Shown: in pieces, positions 24,081-31,740 of the stretch
Position numbering within the stretch: position 1 is the stretch's first letter
Layout of the letters: each line of letters starts with the position of its first letter
Assembly (NCBI GenBank): GCA_013824645.1
Contig: PNOF01000026.1
Location: 1 to 32,267 of the forward strand
DNA: 32,267 bases
DNA from: Syntrophus sp. (in: bacteria)
Lineage (GTDB): Bacteria; Desulfobacterota; Syntrophorhabdia; Syntrophorhabdales; Syntrophorhabdaceae
Direction: 5' to 3'
Program-made: the position numbers and the translations under genes
The notes under the pieces: generated by a model
The model's input: only the letters and a program-made list of their open reading frames with translations
What the model was told of the DNA's origin: nothing
The model's database searches: none

Positions 24081-25391
24081 TTAGAAAAAGTAATAGGCTG
24101 CAAGACGTCCTATATTTGCACTGCCTGTGTTTGAGCCTCCAGCGAGTGCAAGTGCTGCTGAATCATTTCCATACTTGGTAAAGTAATGAGAAAACTCAGC
24201 GCCGAGCTTGATTGCAGGACTAACATCATAGCCTAACGTCACCATGTATACATTATTCGATACTATCTGATCCGGGTATGCTCTCTTCCATGCGTTGCTC
24301 ACATTTGTTGCATGTGTGTGCCCATAGATGAGGTTGCCCTGAAATGCGTGTGTAAAATTGTAGGATAGTGCACCCCATGCGGAGAAATATGTCGGTGCTT
24401 GTTCCATTGCGCCGTCAAATCTCGGATATACACTTGATGGGCTTGCACCCTGGGGACCCCATGTAACCTCATTCGACAGGTTTGAAAACATCTGCGCGCC
24501 ACCGGACACACTGAGTGCGTTTGCTTTGTTGGCATTCCTCTCGGGGATGATAGGAATAAACGTATAAATGTTTATTTTATATGCCCTTACATTCGCATCA
24601 TCATATTTTCTCGTTGCCTGGTACGCTACACCAGCGTCATTTACTGTACGCTGCCATGTCTCTTTCGTGTAACCGTACAAGCCGTTAAACCCGAAGGTCA
24701 GCATGTTGGCGCCGATCTTGCCGCATGCGTCTGATTTAAAATTAAAGTCGCCGGCAAGCATGGGGGCCATGCTTCTGCTCCTAGAAGCAACACCAGCAAC
24801 GACTTGCTCATCAGTGGTACCAATGCCGTTATAAGTTCTGGCACTATTTACGAGCCCCAACTGTGACGTGAATGTCTTGCCAAATTTGTGTGTCCAGGTG
24901 ATCTGCTCTGACCGCCCCATTTTTGCTTCAGGCAAATCGCCTATGCCGAGCATAAATGGTGTAGGTGTACCTTCGGGTAACCAGAATCTGCCGATGAGCA
25001 GGCTGTCTCGTGCCCAGTCAAACTTCAAGAAGGCATGGCGTATATTCGCGCCGCCCCTGTCGGTGTTTCCCCAGCCACGGAAATCGAATTCCATAAAGGC
25101 TGATGTCTTGGCGCCCCATGCGTCAGGACCTTTTACGAGAAAGTTGAGTCTTGACTCCTGAGCCGTCATAAACATTGTACCATATTCATCGTTTACGTTG
25201 GGTCTGGTTGCCGCGTTAGACTTTTTAAAAGCCCTCGTTTGATCCGGACCACCACTCTGATCTGACCAACCCATATCCATCTTTACATAACCGCCGATGG
25301 TCATATCCCATCTGCTTGTCGCGCTGCCTGCGAAACCGACTACGGGCAATGCAAGAAGTAATGCTAATGCAATAATCACTAATTTCTTCAT
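24081..25391 (-). CDS. Outer-membrane porin-like beta-barrel
   Basis: This 436-residue precursor has a clear signal peptide (MKKLVIIALALLLALPVVGFAG). The mature part is rich in aromatic and Gly/Asn residues with alternating beta-strand patterns. The last residues (LAAYYFF) end in phenylalanine, as usual for BAM-targeted barrels. It looks like the large porins common in deltaproteobacteria. The ATG at 25391 follows AAAAAGGAGG with five bases of spacing; upstream codons of the same frame lack support. A strong promoter (TTGACA-N17-TATATA) and terminator suggest an abundant single-gene transcript. Channel selectivity cannot be read. Confidence 0.85.
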   Translation of the reverse strand: MKKLVIIALALLLALPVVGFAGSATSRWDMTIGGYVKMDMGWSDQSGGPDQTRAFKKSNAATRPNVNDEYGTMFMTAQESRLNFLVKGPDAWGAKTSAFMEFDFRGWGNTDRGGANIRHAFLKFDWARDSLLIGRFWLPEGTPTPFMLGIGDLPEAKMGRSEQITWTHKFGKTFTSQLGLVNSARTYNGIGTTDEQVVAGVASRSRSMAPMLAGDFNFKSDACGKIGANMLTFGFNGLYGYTKETWQRTVNDAGVAYQATRKYDDANVRAYKINIYTFIPIIPERNANKANALSVSGGAQMFSNLSNEVTWGPQGASPSSVYPRFDGAMEQAPTYFSAWGALSYNFTHAFQGNLIYGHTHATNVSNAWKRAYPDQIVSNNVYMVTLGYDVSPAIKLGAEFSHYFTKYGNDSAALALAGGSNTGSANIGRLAAYYFF

Positions 25392-25466
25392 GCTTTCCTC
25401 CTTTTTAATTTTTACAACTGAACTTCGCATCCCACCTCCCATAAAACTTTAATTAAACTATTTTAA

Positions 25467-25495
25467 TATATAACAAGAGATAAAATAGGTGTCAA
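25467..25495 (-). promoter_or_regulatory. Strong predicted promoter of the porin gene
   Basis: TTGACA (25490-25495, minus strand), a 17-base spacer and TATATA (25467-25472), in very AT-rich DNA about 75 bases before the ATG. Confidence 0.7.
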
Positions 25496-25634
25496 GTAAA
25501 AAATTAAAAAATTATAATAATTATCGAAAAAACTGACAATAACTGTTATTTGCAACGTTTTATCAGAATATCAGTGTTATGCATTTCGGGAAATATAGCT
25601 GCCGATAATCCGGCATATATACCGTGATACGCTT

Positions 25635-25676
25635 GGTTCTTTCTTAAACTGAGCGGGTAGGGTTTGAGAAAGAACC
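25635..25676 (-). terminator. Stem-loop abutting the nikO stop codon
   Basis: The arms 25635-25649 and 25662-25676 form a 15-position stem (one wobble) with a 12-base loop, starting immediately after the TAA of nikO. No U-tract follows, so it may be a Rho-independent-like or 3'-stabilising structure. Confidence 0.55.
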
Positions 25677-26486
25677 TTAATGCTTGTGGTAGATATAATG
25701 AGAGTGCCGGTGAGTATGCGCTGTTTTCCCGTGGTAATGCATGTGTTCGTGAATAAGATTGACCTTCAGCAAGAGGTCTTCGTCCTGCAGAATCTCATCA
25801 GCAGGTCCCACTTTTTCAATACCATGTTCTTCTGAAAGCACTGCCACTGTCGGTTGGAACTCATCTACAAGGGTAAGGTCATGGGTACTGATGAAAATCG
25901 TCTTCCCCGCCTCATTGAGTTCAAAGATGAGTTCTGTCAAAAAACACTGGGTCCTCGGATCAAGACCGCCTGTTGGTTCGTCAAGGAGCAGGACCTGGGG
26001 GTTCATGGTCAGGACGGACCCGATGGCAACCTTCTTTTTTTCTCCCCCTGAGAGCATGTATGAGGGTCTATCCCTAAGTCCTTCGATATCGAGCATCTTC
26101 ATTATTCCCCACACCCTCTCCAATGCCTCTTCTTCATCAATCCCCAACTGCATGGGCCCGAAGAGCAGTTCGTCGAGGACTGTGGGGCAAAAAAGCTGCA
26201 CATCGGAATCCTGGAAGATATAACCGACGCCCTCCCGGAAACATCGCAGAAACCCTTTATCTTTCAGTGATATTGCCGTCACTTCCTGTCCTCTGAAAAA
26301 GACCTTTCCTGTGTCAGGCTGTATCAGCCCGGCCATGACCCGGAGCAGGGTTGATTTCCCGCTGCCGTTGGCCCCTATGACGGCACATTTGTCCTTCTCC
26401 TTCAGGCTGAGGCTCACATTACACAACGCAGGTATCCTATTATAGTAACTATAGCTTGCCTTCTCGACTGCAATAACACTTTCCAC
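25677..26486 (-). CDS. nikO: Nickel/cobalt ECF transporter ATPase (NikO/CbiO) with His-rich tail
   Basis: This 269-residue ATPase has a Walker A GANGSGKST (about 38-46), a signature MLSGGEKKKVAIG, a Walker B VLLLDEPTGGLD and an H-loop in ISTHDL. It energises the NikM/NikN/NikQ membrane complex. The last 26 residues hold ten histidines (for example HMHYHGKTAHTHRHSHY), an unusual metal-binding tail for the ATPase subunit; it could bind or sense Ni/Co in the cytoplasm (inference). The GTG start at 26486 follows GAGGT and lies eight bases after the nikQ stop. It is the last gene of the operon. Nickel rather than cobalt is inferred from the LarA/LarE genes in the window. Confidence 0.9.
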   Translation of the reverse strand: MESVIAVEKASYSYYNRIPALCNVSLSLKEKDKCAVIGANGSGKSTLLRVMAGLIQPDTGKVFFRGQEVTAISLKDKGFLRCFREGVGYIFQDSDVQLFCPTVLDELLFGPMQLGIDEEEALERVWGIMKMLDIEGLRDRPSYMLSGGEKKKVAIGSVLTMNPQVLLLDEPTGGLDPRTQCFLTELIFELNEAGKTIFISTHDLTLVDEFQPTVAVLSEEHGIEKVGPADEILQDEDLLLKVNLIHEHMHYHGKTAHTHRHSHYIYHKH

Positions 26487-26494
26487 GGATTACC

Positions 26495-27418
26495 TCACAG
26501 TATAATGAACAAAAGACCTGCAATGAATAAGAGTGATCCGGCCATGAAATCTTTTGTGCCCATCTTCCCATGGGTGTAAAGCACGACATCACCGGAAAAA
26601 CCCCTTGCCAGCATGGCATTAAACACCTCTTCGCATCTGCTCCTTGTTTTTCTCAACAGGGAGGCCATCCTTCCGGCAACCCAAACTCTCGTTTCAGCAG
26701 CATCCACCTCAACGATCCTGCTCTTTTTCGCAAGATGAATATCTTCAATGATTTTTGCAAAAATAAAAATATATTTATAGGAAAGGGTAATGATCATGAG
26801 AAACGTGTCCGGCACACGGAGGCCCTTAAGGGCCCTTACGATCTCGGAAAATCGGGTCGTATAGATTATGAGAAACGAAAGAGACAGAGAATTGATAACC
26901 CGTAATGTGAGCTGAGCTACTCCTTCGATCCCCTGCCTTGTGATCCCTATGGTTTCGGGTATCTGATATATCCAGAAACGATATGCCTTGGAGAGATGCA
27001 CAATGGGTATCACAACTTCTCCCTTAGTAATGATGTTCAGACAGGACGGCAGAGCTATGAGGAAACCGAAAATAAAGCCGAAGAAGAATACCCTCCCGTA
27101 GAAAGCAATAAGGCTCAGTCGTGAAAGGACTGCAAGAATAAAGATAAAAACCCCGATAGCTGCCTCAGGCATAAGAGTCTTTTTCACACTTACGATGACA
27201 ATGAAAAACAATAGAAACAATACCTTTATACGCGCATCCAGTCTCTGGAAAAGACCATCCCTGTCTGCTGTTTCCCACTGGGTATAGGTGGTCCTGATGA
27301 AAGCGGCAAAACGCTCAATCCCGTGATCGATGAAGGATGTTCTTGATGCCTCACCGCTCGCCCCGGTTTCATGCTGTTGGGGCTTGCTCAGCAAAAAAGA
27401 AGGTATGTTACTTTTCAT
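26495..27418 (-). CDS. nikQ: ECF transporter transmembrane subunit (NikQ/CbiQ)
   Basis: This 307-residue T-component has a cytoplasmic N-terminus of about 65 residues, then DGLFQRLDARIKVLFLLFFIVIV, the CbiQ family entry motif (LDPRxK-like). Four to five membrane segments and a C-terminal cytoplasmic helical region follow, with the short Ala-Arg-Gly motif in NAMLARGFSG that couples to the ATPase. Its start overlaps the nikN 3' end by 11 bases. The N-terminal extension is longer than usual and carries no motif I recognise. Confidence 0.9.
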   Translation of the reverse strand: MKSNIPSFLLSKPQQHETGASGEASRTSFIDHGIERFAAFIRTTYTQWETADRDGLFQRLDARIKVLFLLFFIVIVSVKKTLMPEAAIGVFIFILAVLSRLSLIAFYGRVFFFGFIFGFLIALPSCLNIITKGEVVIPIVHLSKAYRFWIYQIPETIGITRQGIEGVAQLTLRVINSLSLSFLIIYTTRFSEIVRALKGLRVPDTFLMIITLSYKYIFIFAKIIEDIHLAKKSRIVEVDAAETRVWVAGRMASLLRKTRSRCEEVFNAMLARGFSGDVVLYTHGKMGTKDFMAGSLLFIAGLLFIIL

Positions 27419-27743
27419 GTTTTACCAGTAATTTTGAAATCGCATAGATCATGAGTCCCACGAGGAGTATACCCAATAGCCCTGAAAGCATATAGTATAT
27501 TATCTGCTGGGCGTAAGTGGCGCCCTGACCTCCAAAGCTGTAATCAGCCAGCGGTGCTTTCCATACATCGGAATATTTCCTGAGCCCTTCGGGAACGTAA
27601 CCGAGAACCTTCTGGAGGGTCTCAGTACTCCATTCACCCCAAGCGCCTTTTGCCCCGAACCTATCCGGCAGGATAATACCGAGAGGGGAGAAAAAGGCCA
27701 ATATAATAAGCCCGATCCAGAGCCTTTTCTGCGATTTTGTCAT
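27408..27743 (-). CDS. nikN: NikN/CbiN-like small membrane subunit (PDGLE domain)
   Basis: This 111-residue protein has two membrane segments (about 8-27 and 82-105) around a periplasmic loop. The PSGLE/PDGLE-type pattern appears as FSPLGIILPDRFGAKGAWGEW. These small subunits help the NikM S-component load the metal. AAAGGAGG lies within the nikM 3' end, and the gene starts one base after nikM. It is separate here, whereas in some genomes it is fused to NikM. Confidence 0.85.
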   Translation of the reverse strand: MTKSQKRLWIGLIILAFFSPLGIILPDRFGAKGAWGEWSTETLQKVLGYVPEGLRKYSDVWKAPLADYSFGGQGATYAQQIIYYMLSGLLGILLVGLMIYAISKLLVKHEK

Positions 27744-27744
27744 G

Positions 27745-28431
27745 TCAGGCCTCCTTTACGGATATTGCGTAAATTTGATCAGACTCATATTTGAGGAAAT
27801 ACTTAAGCAGAAGGAATGTTACCATGCCTTCTATGATACTGAAGAGAAGGAAGTGCTCCAGGGCCATAACAGGGACTGCAATCGAGAGGGGGTATGGCGC
27901 GTAGAGGGACCTTCCATCAGCGCCCCGCGCTATGAGCGGCTGGATACCTAATTCCATGGCAGTCACTATGGCCCCTGTACTCAGTCCTATATGACCTGCG
28001 AAAAAAGCCGCAACGTATACTCTCGCTCCCTTTATGGATTTTCTATTAATCAGTTTGAAGACCCAATAGGAAACAAAAGGTATCGCCACTGCCATATTGA
28101 AACAGTTGGCTCCGATGGCGGTAATGCCGCCGTCACCGAATACAACAGACTGAATGATGAGGACAACAGAGACTGCTATCACCGCTGTCCAGGGACCGAG
28201 AAGGATTGCAATAATACCGGCTCCCACTGCATGGCCTGTAGTGCCTCCCGGAATCGGGATATTAAACATTTGAATGAGAAATGAGAAAGCGGCTGCCATA
28301 GCCAGATAGGGGATCTGTTTTGTGGAAAGCTCTTTCTTCATTTTTCTAAGGGCAACAGACCAGAACAGAAGGGACACCCCCCAGAGGGGCGCATAGGTCT
28401 GCGGGCTCAAATATCCGTCAGGTATATGCAT
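27745..28431 (-). CDS. nikM: Nickel/cobalt ECF substrate-binding membrane subunit (NikM/CbiM)
   Basis: This 228-residue S-component begins MHIPDGYLSP. The mature N-terminus with His2 is the hallmark metal ligand of CbiM/NikM. PIPGGTTGHAVGAG and FGDGGITAIGANCFNMA are further family motifs, and about seven membrane segments are visible. It determines metal specificity with NikN. It starts directly next to the stop of the upstream outer-membrane barrel gene (no intervening base) with GGAGG inside that gene, implying coupling. No cobalamin riboswitch was seen, which favours nickel but does not prove it. Confidence 0.93.
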   Translation of the reverse strand: MHIPDGYLSPQTYAPLWGVSLLFWSVALRKMKKELSTKQIPYLAMAAAFSFLIQMFNIPIPGGTTGHAVGAGIIAILLGPWTAVIAVSVVLIIQSVVFGDGGITAIGANCFNMAVAIPFVSYWVFKLINRKSIKGARVYVAAFFAGHIGLSTGAIVTAMELGIQPLIARGADGRSLYAPYPLSIAVPVMALEHFLLFSIIEGMVTFLLLKYFLKYESDQIYAISVKEA

Positions 28432-29235
28432 TTAAAACCTCCATGTGATGCCGCCGCGGACAGAAAGATCACTTTCGACTCTGGTTAAACCGCCCTTTAG
28501 GCCAAGACCGATATCGAAGTCCTCTTTCAGGGAATAGATAAACCCTCCCAAAATATACGCCGGAAGAACAGCAGATGATTTCTCAGGGTTGGATTCCACC
28601 CCGATATCGCCTACTAATTTAAAGTTTTTGATGATCTCAACTGTTGAAGCAAGGGATGTGTGCCAGATGTCATTTCGCTCATCGATTTTATTCTCATTTC
28701 TGGAGTAGGCAAGGTTAATATGAAAAGCCCAGGGTGCTATTTCCTTTGAGGTAATAAAATAGAGATAATAGGCAGACCTTCCTTTGCCGAGGTCCTTGTC
28801 TTCGTTTCCTGTAGACAATGTGATTCCGGGCTTGAGCGCCATACTAAAACCATTCTTTTCGAAGAACCTCCATTTTGCCTCAATAGCAATGTCCGAAAAA
28901 CCATTTGTCTTGTTCGTCGATTCGTCATCTTCCCTGCGTAAAAATCGATAGGGAAAACTGAGAACAATATCAACCTCATTGAGAATACCATAGCTGAATG
29001 TCGTTGAGAAATCTGTCCCCTTGCTGGTCACTCCGTCTTCTCTGTCGTCGCTATATGCTCCGGAAAGCTCGACCTGAAACTTTCCCTTACCCTGGATGCC
29101 CGTGTCATCGGTAATAAGGGGGATTGTGGCAAAAACATCGGTATTGATCAATGCAATGCTTGCCAGGAAAAATATAAGAAAGCTGAGACGGGCAACTCTT
29201 CCCCCCTTAGCCCGCCCCTGAAACAGAGCATCCAT
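28432..29235 (-). CDS. Outer-membrane beta-barrel, MetA-pathway/transporter-like, leading the nik operon
   Basis: This 267-residue precursor has a basic start, a hydrophobic segment LSFLIFFLASIALINTDVFA (signal peptide) and a mature part of alternating strands ending GGITWRF, a C-terminal barrel signal. It resembles the 'MetA-pathway of phenol degradation' putative transporter family (PF13557), assigned by eye. The ATG at 29235 has GGGGAGG eight bases upstream; an upstream GTG/ATG extension adds 17 residues without support. It is immediately adjacent to nikM and shares its operon, so passage of Ni/Co through the outer membrane is a reasonable inference. Confidence 0.8.
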   Translation of the reverse strand: MDALFQGRAKGGRVARLSFLIFFLASIALINTDVFATIPLITDDTGIQGKGKFQVELSGAYSDDREDGVTSKGTDFSTTFSYGILNEVDIVLSFPYRFLRREDDESTNKTNGFSDIAIEAKWRFFEKNGFSMALKPGITLSTGNEDKDLGKGRSAYYLYFITSKEIAPWAFHINLAYSRNENKIDERNDIWHTSLASTVEIIKNFKLVGDIGVESNPEKSSAVLPAYILGGFIYSLKEDFDIGLGLKGGLTRVESDLSVRGGITWRF

Positions 29236-29270
29236 TTCACCAGCCTCCCCGTAAATATATATTGTGTGAT

Positions 29271-29297
29271 GTGTTACTATTATCATATTAGTGTTAC
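29271..29297. promoter_or_regulatory. GTGTTAC-N13-GTGTTAC repeat, possible metal-regulator site
   Basis: Two exact GTGTTAC units (29271-29277, 29291-29297) are spaced by 13 bases, 36-62 bases before the barrel/nik operon ATG. A possible minus-strand -10 (TGATAA) lies between them. NikR sites predicted in deltaproteobacteria are, as I recall, GTGTTAC-N13/14-GTAACAC; here the second half is direct rather than inverted. Confidence 0.45.
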
Positions 29298-29459
29298 CAA
29301 TGAAACAAAAAAATTATTTCAGGTATTTGCCAGTTGTTGTTAATACTGCGGGTCCGTGAGGGTTTTCTCAACTCCCTCGTTGCATGAGAATAAACAATAG
29401 TTATGCCAAACAGTCTCAGCAAGAGATAATTCACCCTGTTTGTATTCAACATACGGAGC

Positions 29460-29509
29460 TTGAAGATACCCATAATCTGTGTTATGAATGACATAAGGCC
29501 TTTTATGGG
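29460..29509 (+). promoter_or_regulatory. Predicted cysE2-larE promoter overlapped by a phased palindromic array
   Basis: TTGAAG (29460-29465), a 17-base spacer and TATGAA (29483-29488) form a weak promoter. Four half-sites, CATAA 29471, TTATG 29482, CATAA 29492 and TTATG 29503, are 11, 10 and 11 bases apart. The outer pair extends to CCCATAA/TTATGGG, so the array is symmetric and one-sided on the helix. Confidence 0.45.
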
Positions 29510-29581
29510 GTAAGGGCAGAACACAGAACAGGAAAGAATACGCCGCTCTATGTTCTGCGGATGTTTTGCAGGGGAGGATTT

Positions 29582-30550
29582 ATGGGTGTTACAGAGAACA
29601 AGGAAAATGGAGCAAAAGAGTGTAAGAGGGACATACTCGCAGCCCAGGACCTTCGGGGCGAAATCCCTTCAATAGTAGATAAAATTGTATCATTGCACAA
29701 TCAGGGCGGACGGTTCAGCCATATCGGCCCTGAGCCTATCCCGTCAAAAGAATCTGTTATCGACATTATTGAAAGGGCACTCAGGATTATCTATCCGGGA
29801 TACTTTTCCCAGATTTGCCTCGATGAGGTGAATATTCCCTATTTCTTCGGTCAGGAAGTGCTGGAGCTCTTCCAGGCACTCTCCGATCAGATCACCTTCG
29901 CCATACGTCATGACTGCCGCCGCTTTGGCCTTATCTGTACTAATTGTGAGGAAAGGGGCCAGAGGGCGGCCCTGAACTTTTTAAACGATATACCGCAACT
30001 GCAAACAATACTTGCAAAGGACATTGCCGCCGCATATGAGGGCGATCCCGCATCGAAATATTACGATGAAATTATCTTCAGTTATCCGGGGCTTTTCACA
30101 ATGAGTGTATACCGCATAGCACACCAGCTGCACGAACAGGCCGTGCCCCTTATCCCCAGGATTATGACCGAATATGCCCACGGTAAAACCGGTATTGATA
30201 TCCACCCCGGTGTTCATATCGGAGAAAGTTTTTTTATCGACCACGGCACAGGGGTAGTCATCGGCGAAACAACGGTTATCGGAAACCGGGTAAGACTCTA
30301 CCAGGGCGTAACCCTTGGCGCGCTGTCACTGAGCAAAGAAGAATGTGAACAGTTAAGGAATCAGAAACGGCATCCCACTATTGAAGATGATGTTATTGTC
30401 TACGCCAATGCCACTATCCTTGGCGGCAATACCGTGATTGGCGCCCGCTCGGTCATAGGCGGAAATGTATGGCTCACCGAATCTGTGCCTCCCGACACGA
30501 CAGTATTTCTGAAGAAACCTGAATTGATCTTCAAAGAGAAGCACCACTGA
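29582..30550 (+). CDS. Serine O-acetyltransferase, long form
   Basis: This 322-residue protein has an N-terminal helical region (about 1-180) longer than in classic CysE, with LFTMSVYRIAHQL. The left-handed beta-helix is GIDIHPGVHIGESFFIDHGTGVVIGETTVIG, LYQGVTLGALSL and KRHPTIEDDVIVYANATILGG. The active-site His and Asp regions are kept. It resembles the EpsC/SatA-type long enzymes of anaerobes and makes O-acetylserine for cysteine synthesis. The ATG at 29582 follows GGGGAGG; an earlier ATG at 29561 has no site. It is followed 34 bases later by larE, in apparent operon. It is the second serine acetyltransferase in the window and is not closely similar to the one at 6070. Confidence 0.9.
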   Translation: MGVTENKENGAKECKRDILAAQDLRGEIPSIVDKIVSLHNQGGRFSHIGPEPIPSKESVIDIIERALRIIYPGYFSQICLDEVNIPYFFGQEVLELFQALSDQITFAIRHDCRRFGLICTNCEERGQRAALNFLNDIPQLQTILAKDIAAAYEGDPASKYYDEIIFSYPGLFTMSVYRIAHQLHEQAVPLIPRIMTEYAHGKTGIDIHPGVHIGESFFIDHGTGVVIGETTVIGNRVRLYQGVTLGALSLSKEECEQLRNQKRHPTIEDDVIVYANATILGGNTVIGARSVIGGNVWLTESVPPDTTVFLKKPELIFKEKHH

Positions 30551-30584
30551 TTTCGTCAGAGGATCTTATCAAGGCGGTATTGTC

Positions 30585-31415
30585 GTGAACATTGAAGAAA
30601 AATTCAGTACATTAAAAACGATTCTCAAGGATCTTCAAAAGATCGTCGTCGCATTTTCCGGCGGTGTCGACAGCACCTTTCTTCTGAAAGTATCCGTCGA
30701 TGTCCTCGGCAGGAGCAACGTCCTTGCATTTATAGGCCGGTCGCCAACATGTCCGGAGAGAGAAATCAAAGATGCGCTGAAACTTTCGGCGCTCATCGGC
30801 GCTGAATATCTCGTCGCGGAAACGTCAGAGATGGATGACCCTCGTTTCATCGAAAATAATACGTCGCGGTGCTATTTCTGCAAAACTCACCTCTTTGCCA
30901 AAGCACAGGAAATAGCCGGACAAAAAGGCTTTCTCAACATCGTGGAAGGATCAAATCTCGACGATATGGACGACTATAGGCCCGGTCGAAAGGCCTGTAT
31001 TGAACAAAATGTGAAAAGTCCCTTGTTAATGGCAGGGCTTACCAAAAAGGAAATACGGGAGCTCTCCGGAAAGCTTTGTCTTCCAACCCACGATAAACCT
31101 TCCTTTGCCTGTCTCTCCTCACGGGTCCCCTATGGAACATCAATCGATACGACAATCCTTAATAAAATTGAGCGTTCAGAGGATTTTCTCCACAGTCTCG
31201 GCATAGGGCAGGCAAGGGTCCGGTATCACGGGAGTGTTGCCCGAATTGAAGTGCTTGAAGAAGATTTTAACGCCGTCCTGACCAATAGAATGAGCATACT
31301 TGAAGCCCTCCATCAATATGGCTTCCCTTATGTAACGCTTGATCTCAAAGGCTATCAAACGGGAAGCATGAATATTACAGAAAAAGGTTCTGGTAAGATG
31401 AACCCTTTGGCTTGA
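30585..31415 (+). CDS. larE: ATP-dependent sacrificial sulfur transferase LarE
   Basis: This 276-residue PP-loop ATPase adenylates the carboxylates of the pyridinium dicarboxylate mononucleotide and inserts sulfur during nickel-pincer nucleotide synthesis. The PP-loop SGGVDS is at 25-30, RCYFCKTHLF at 95-104, and SFACLSSRVPYG at 173-184 places a cysteine at exactly position 176. This is the number of the sacrificial cysteine in Lactobacillus LarE, so each turnover probably turns this residue into dehydroalanine. Extra cysteines (Cys56, Cys96, Cys99, Cys138, Cys165) are present, but the three-cysteine [4Fe-4S] variant is not obvious. GTG start with AAGGCGG seven bases upstream. It is paired with a serine acetyltransferase and far (about 15 kb) from the LarA homologue. 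Confidence 0.9.
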   Translation: MNIEEKFSTLKTILKDLQKIVVAFSGGVDSTFLLKVSVDVLGRSNVLAFIGRSPTCPEREIKDALKLSALIGAEYLVAETSEMDDPRFIENNTSRCYFCKTHLFAKAQEIAGQKGFLNIVEGSNLDDMDDYRPGRKACIEQNVKSPLLMAGLTKKEIRELSGKLCLPTHDKPSFACLSSRVPYGTSIDTTILNKIERSEDFLHSLGIGQARVRYHGSVARIEVLEEDFNAVLTNRMSILEALHQYGFPYVTLDLKGYQTGSMNITEKGSGKMNPLA

Positions 31416-31468
31416 AAGCAAAATTGTCCTCTTTAATAGAATAATGTCCGGGCACACCTTCTTTCTCC

Positions 31469-31497
31469 TTGACAGTTCGTCGTTGAGCCATTAATTA
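31469..31497 (+). promoter_or_regulatory. Predicted promoter of the small ferredoxin gene
   Basis: TTGACA (31469-31474), a 17-base spacer and TAATTA (31492-31497), about 55 bases before the ATG. It indicates that the ferredoxin is transcribed separately from larE. Confidence 0.55.
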
Positions 31498-31551
31498 TAC
31501 AGTATGATCTTTGCTTTATGTTTCAATTCGGAAACATGAGAGGAGGCAACC

Positions 31552-31740
31552 ATGAGAGTAAGGATTGACGACGATGAATGCGTAGGCGATGGAAGCTGTG
31601 CGGAGATTTGTCCCCAGGTTTTTAAGATGGTAGGTGATCTGGCAGTAGTGAGAATGGAAGAAGTGCCGGAGGAGTTCGAACACCTTTGCAGGGAAGCCGC
31701 GGAAACATGTCCCGTCGATGCAATTATTATTCATGGATAA
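31552..31740 (+). CDS. Single-cluster ferredoxin with Asp in the cluster motif
   Basis: This 62-residue ferredoxin has the cluster motif Cys10-x2-Asp13-x2-Cys16-x3-Cys20-Pro plus a distal Cys53-Pro. The second cysteine is replaced by Asp13, as in Pyrococcus-type ferredoxins, where a [4Fe-4S] cluster with Asp ligation and a [3Fe-4S] form interconvert. Cys46 could form a disulfide or serve another role. AGGAGG lies six bases before the ATG. The redox partner is unknown; it is a stand-alone gene with its own predicted promoter. Confidence 0.9.
   Translation: MRVRIDDDECVGDGSCAEICPQVFKMVGDLAVVRMEEVPEEFEHLCREAAETCPVDAIIIHG

Larger units (their letters stand above)
29236..29581. other. Divergent control region between the nik operon and cysE2-larE
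   Basis: These 346 bases contain the GTGTTAC repeats on the nik side and a phased CATAA/TTATG array on the cysE side. Short open frames here have no ribosome-binding site and no family resemblance. Confidence 0.55.

Noticed and set aside
29294-29524. 76-codon minus-strand frame in the nik/cysE2 control region
   Set aside because: It has no ribosome-binding site and no motif, and it lies across both divergent control regions.
29236-29560. Cobalamin riboswitch upstream of the nik operon
   Set aside because: No B12-box-like GCCACTG element was found on the minus strand. The region holds GTGTTAC repeats instead.
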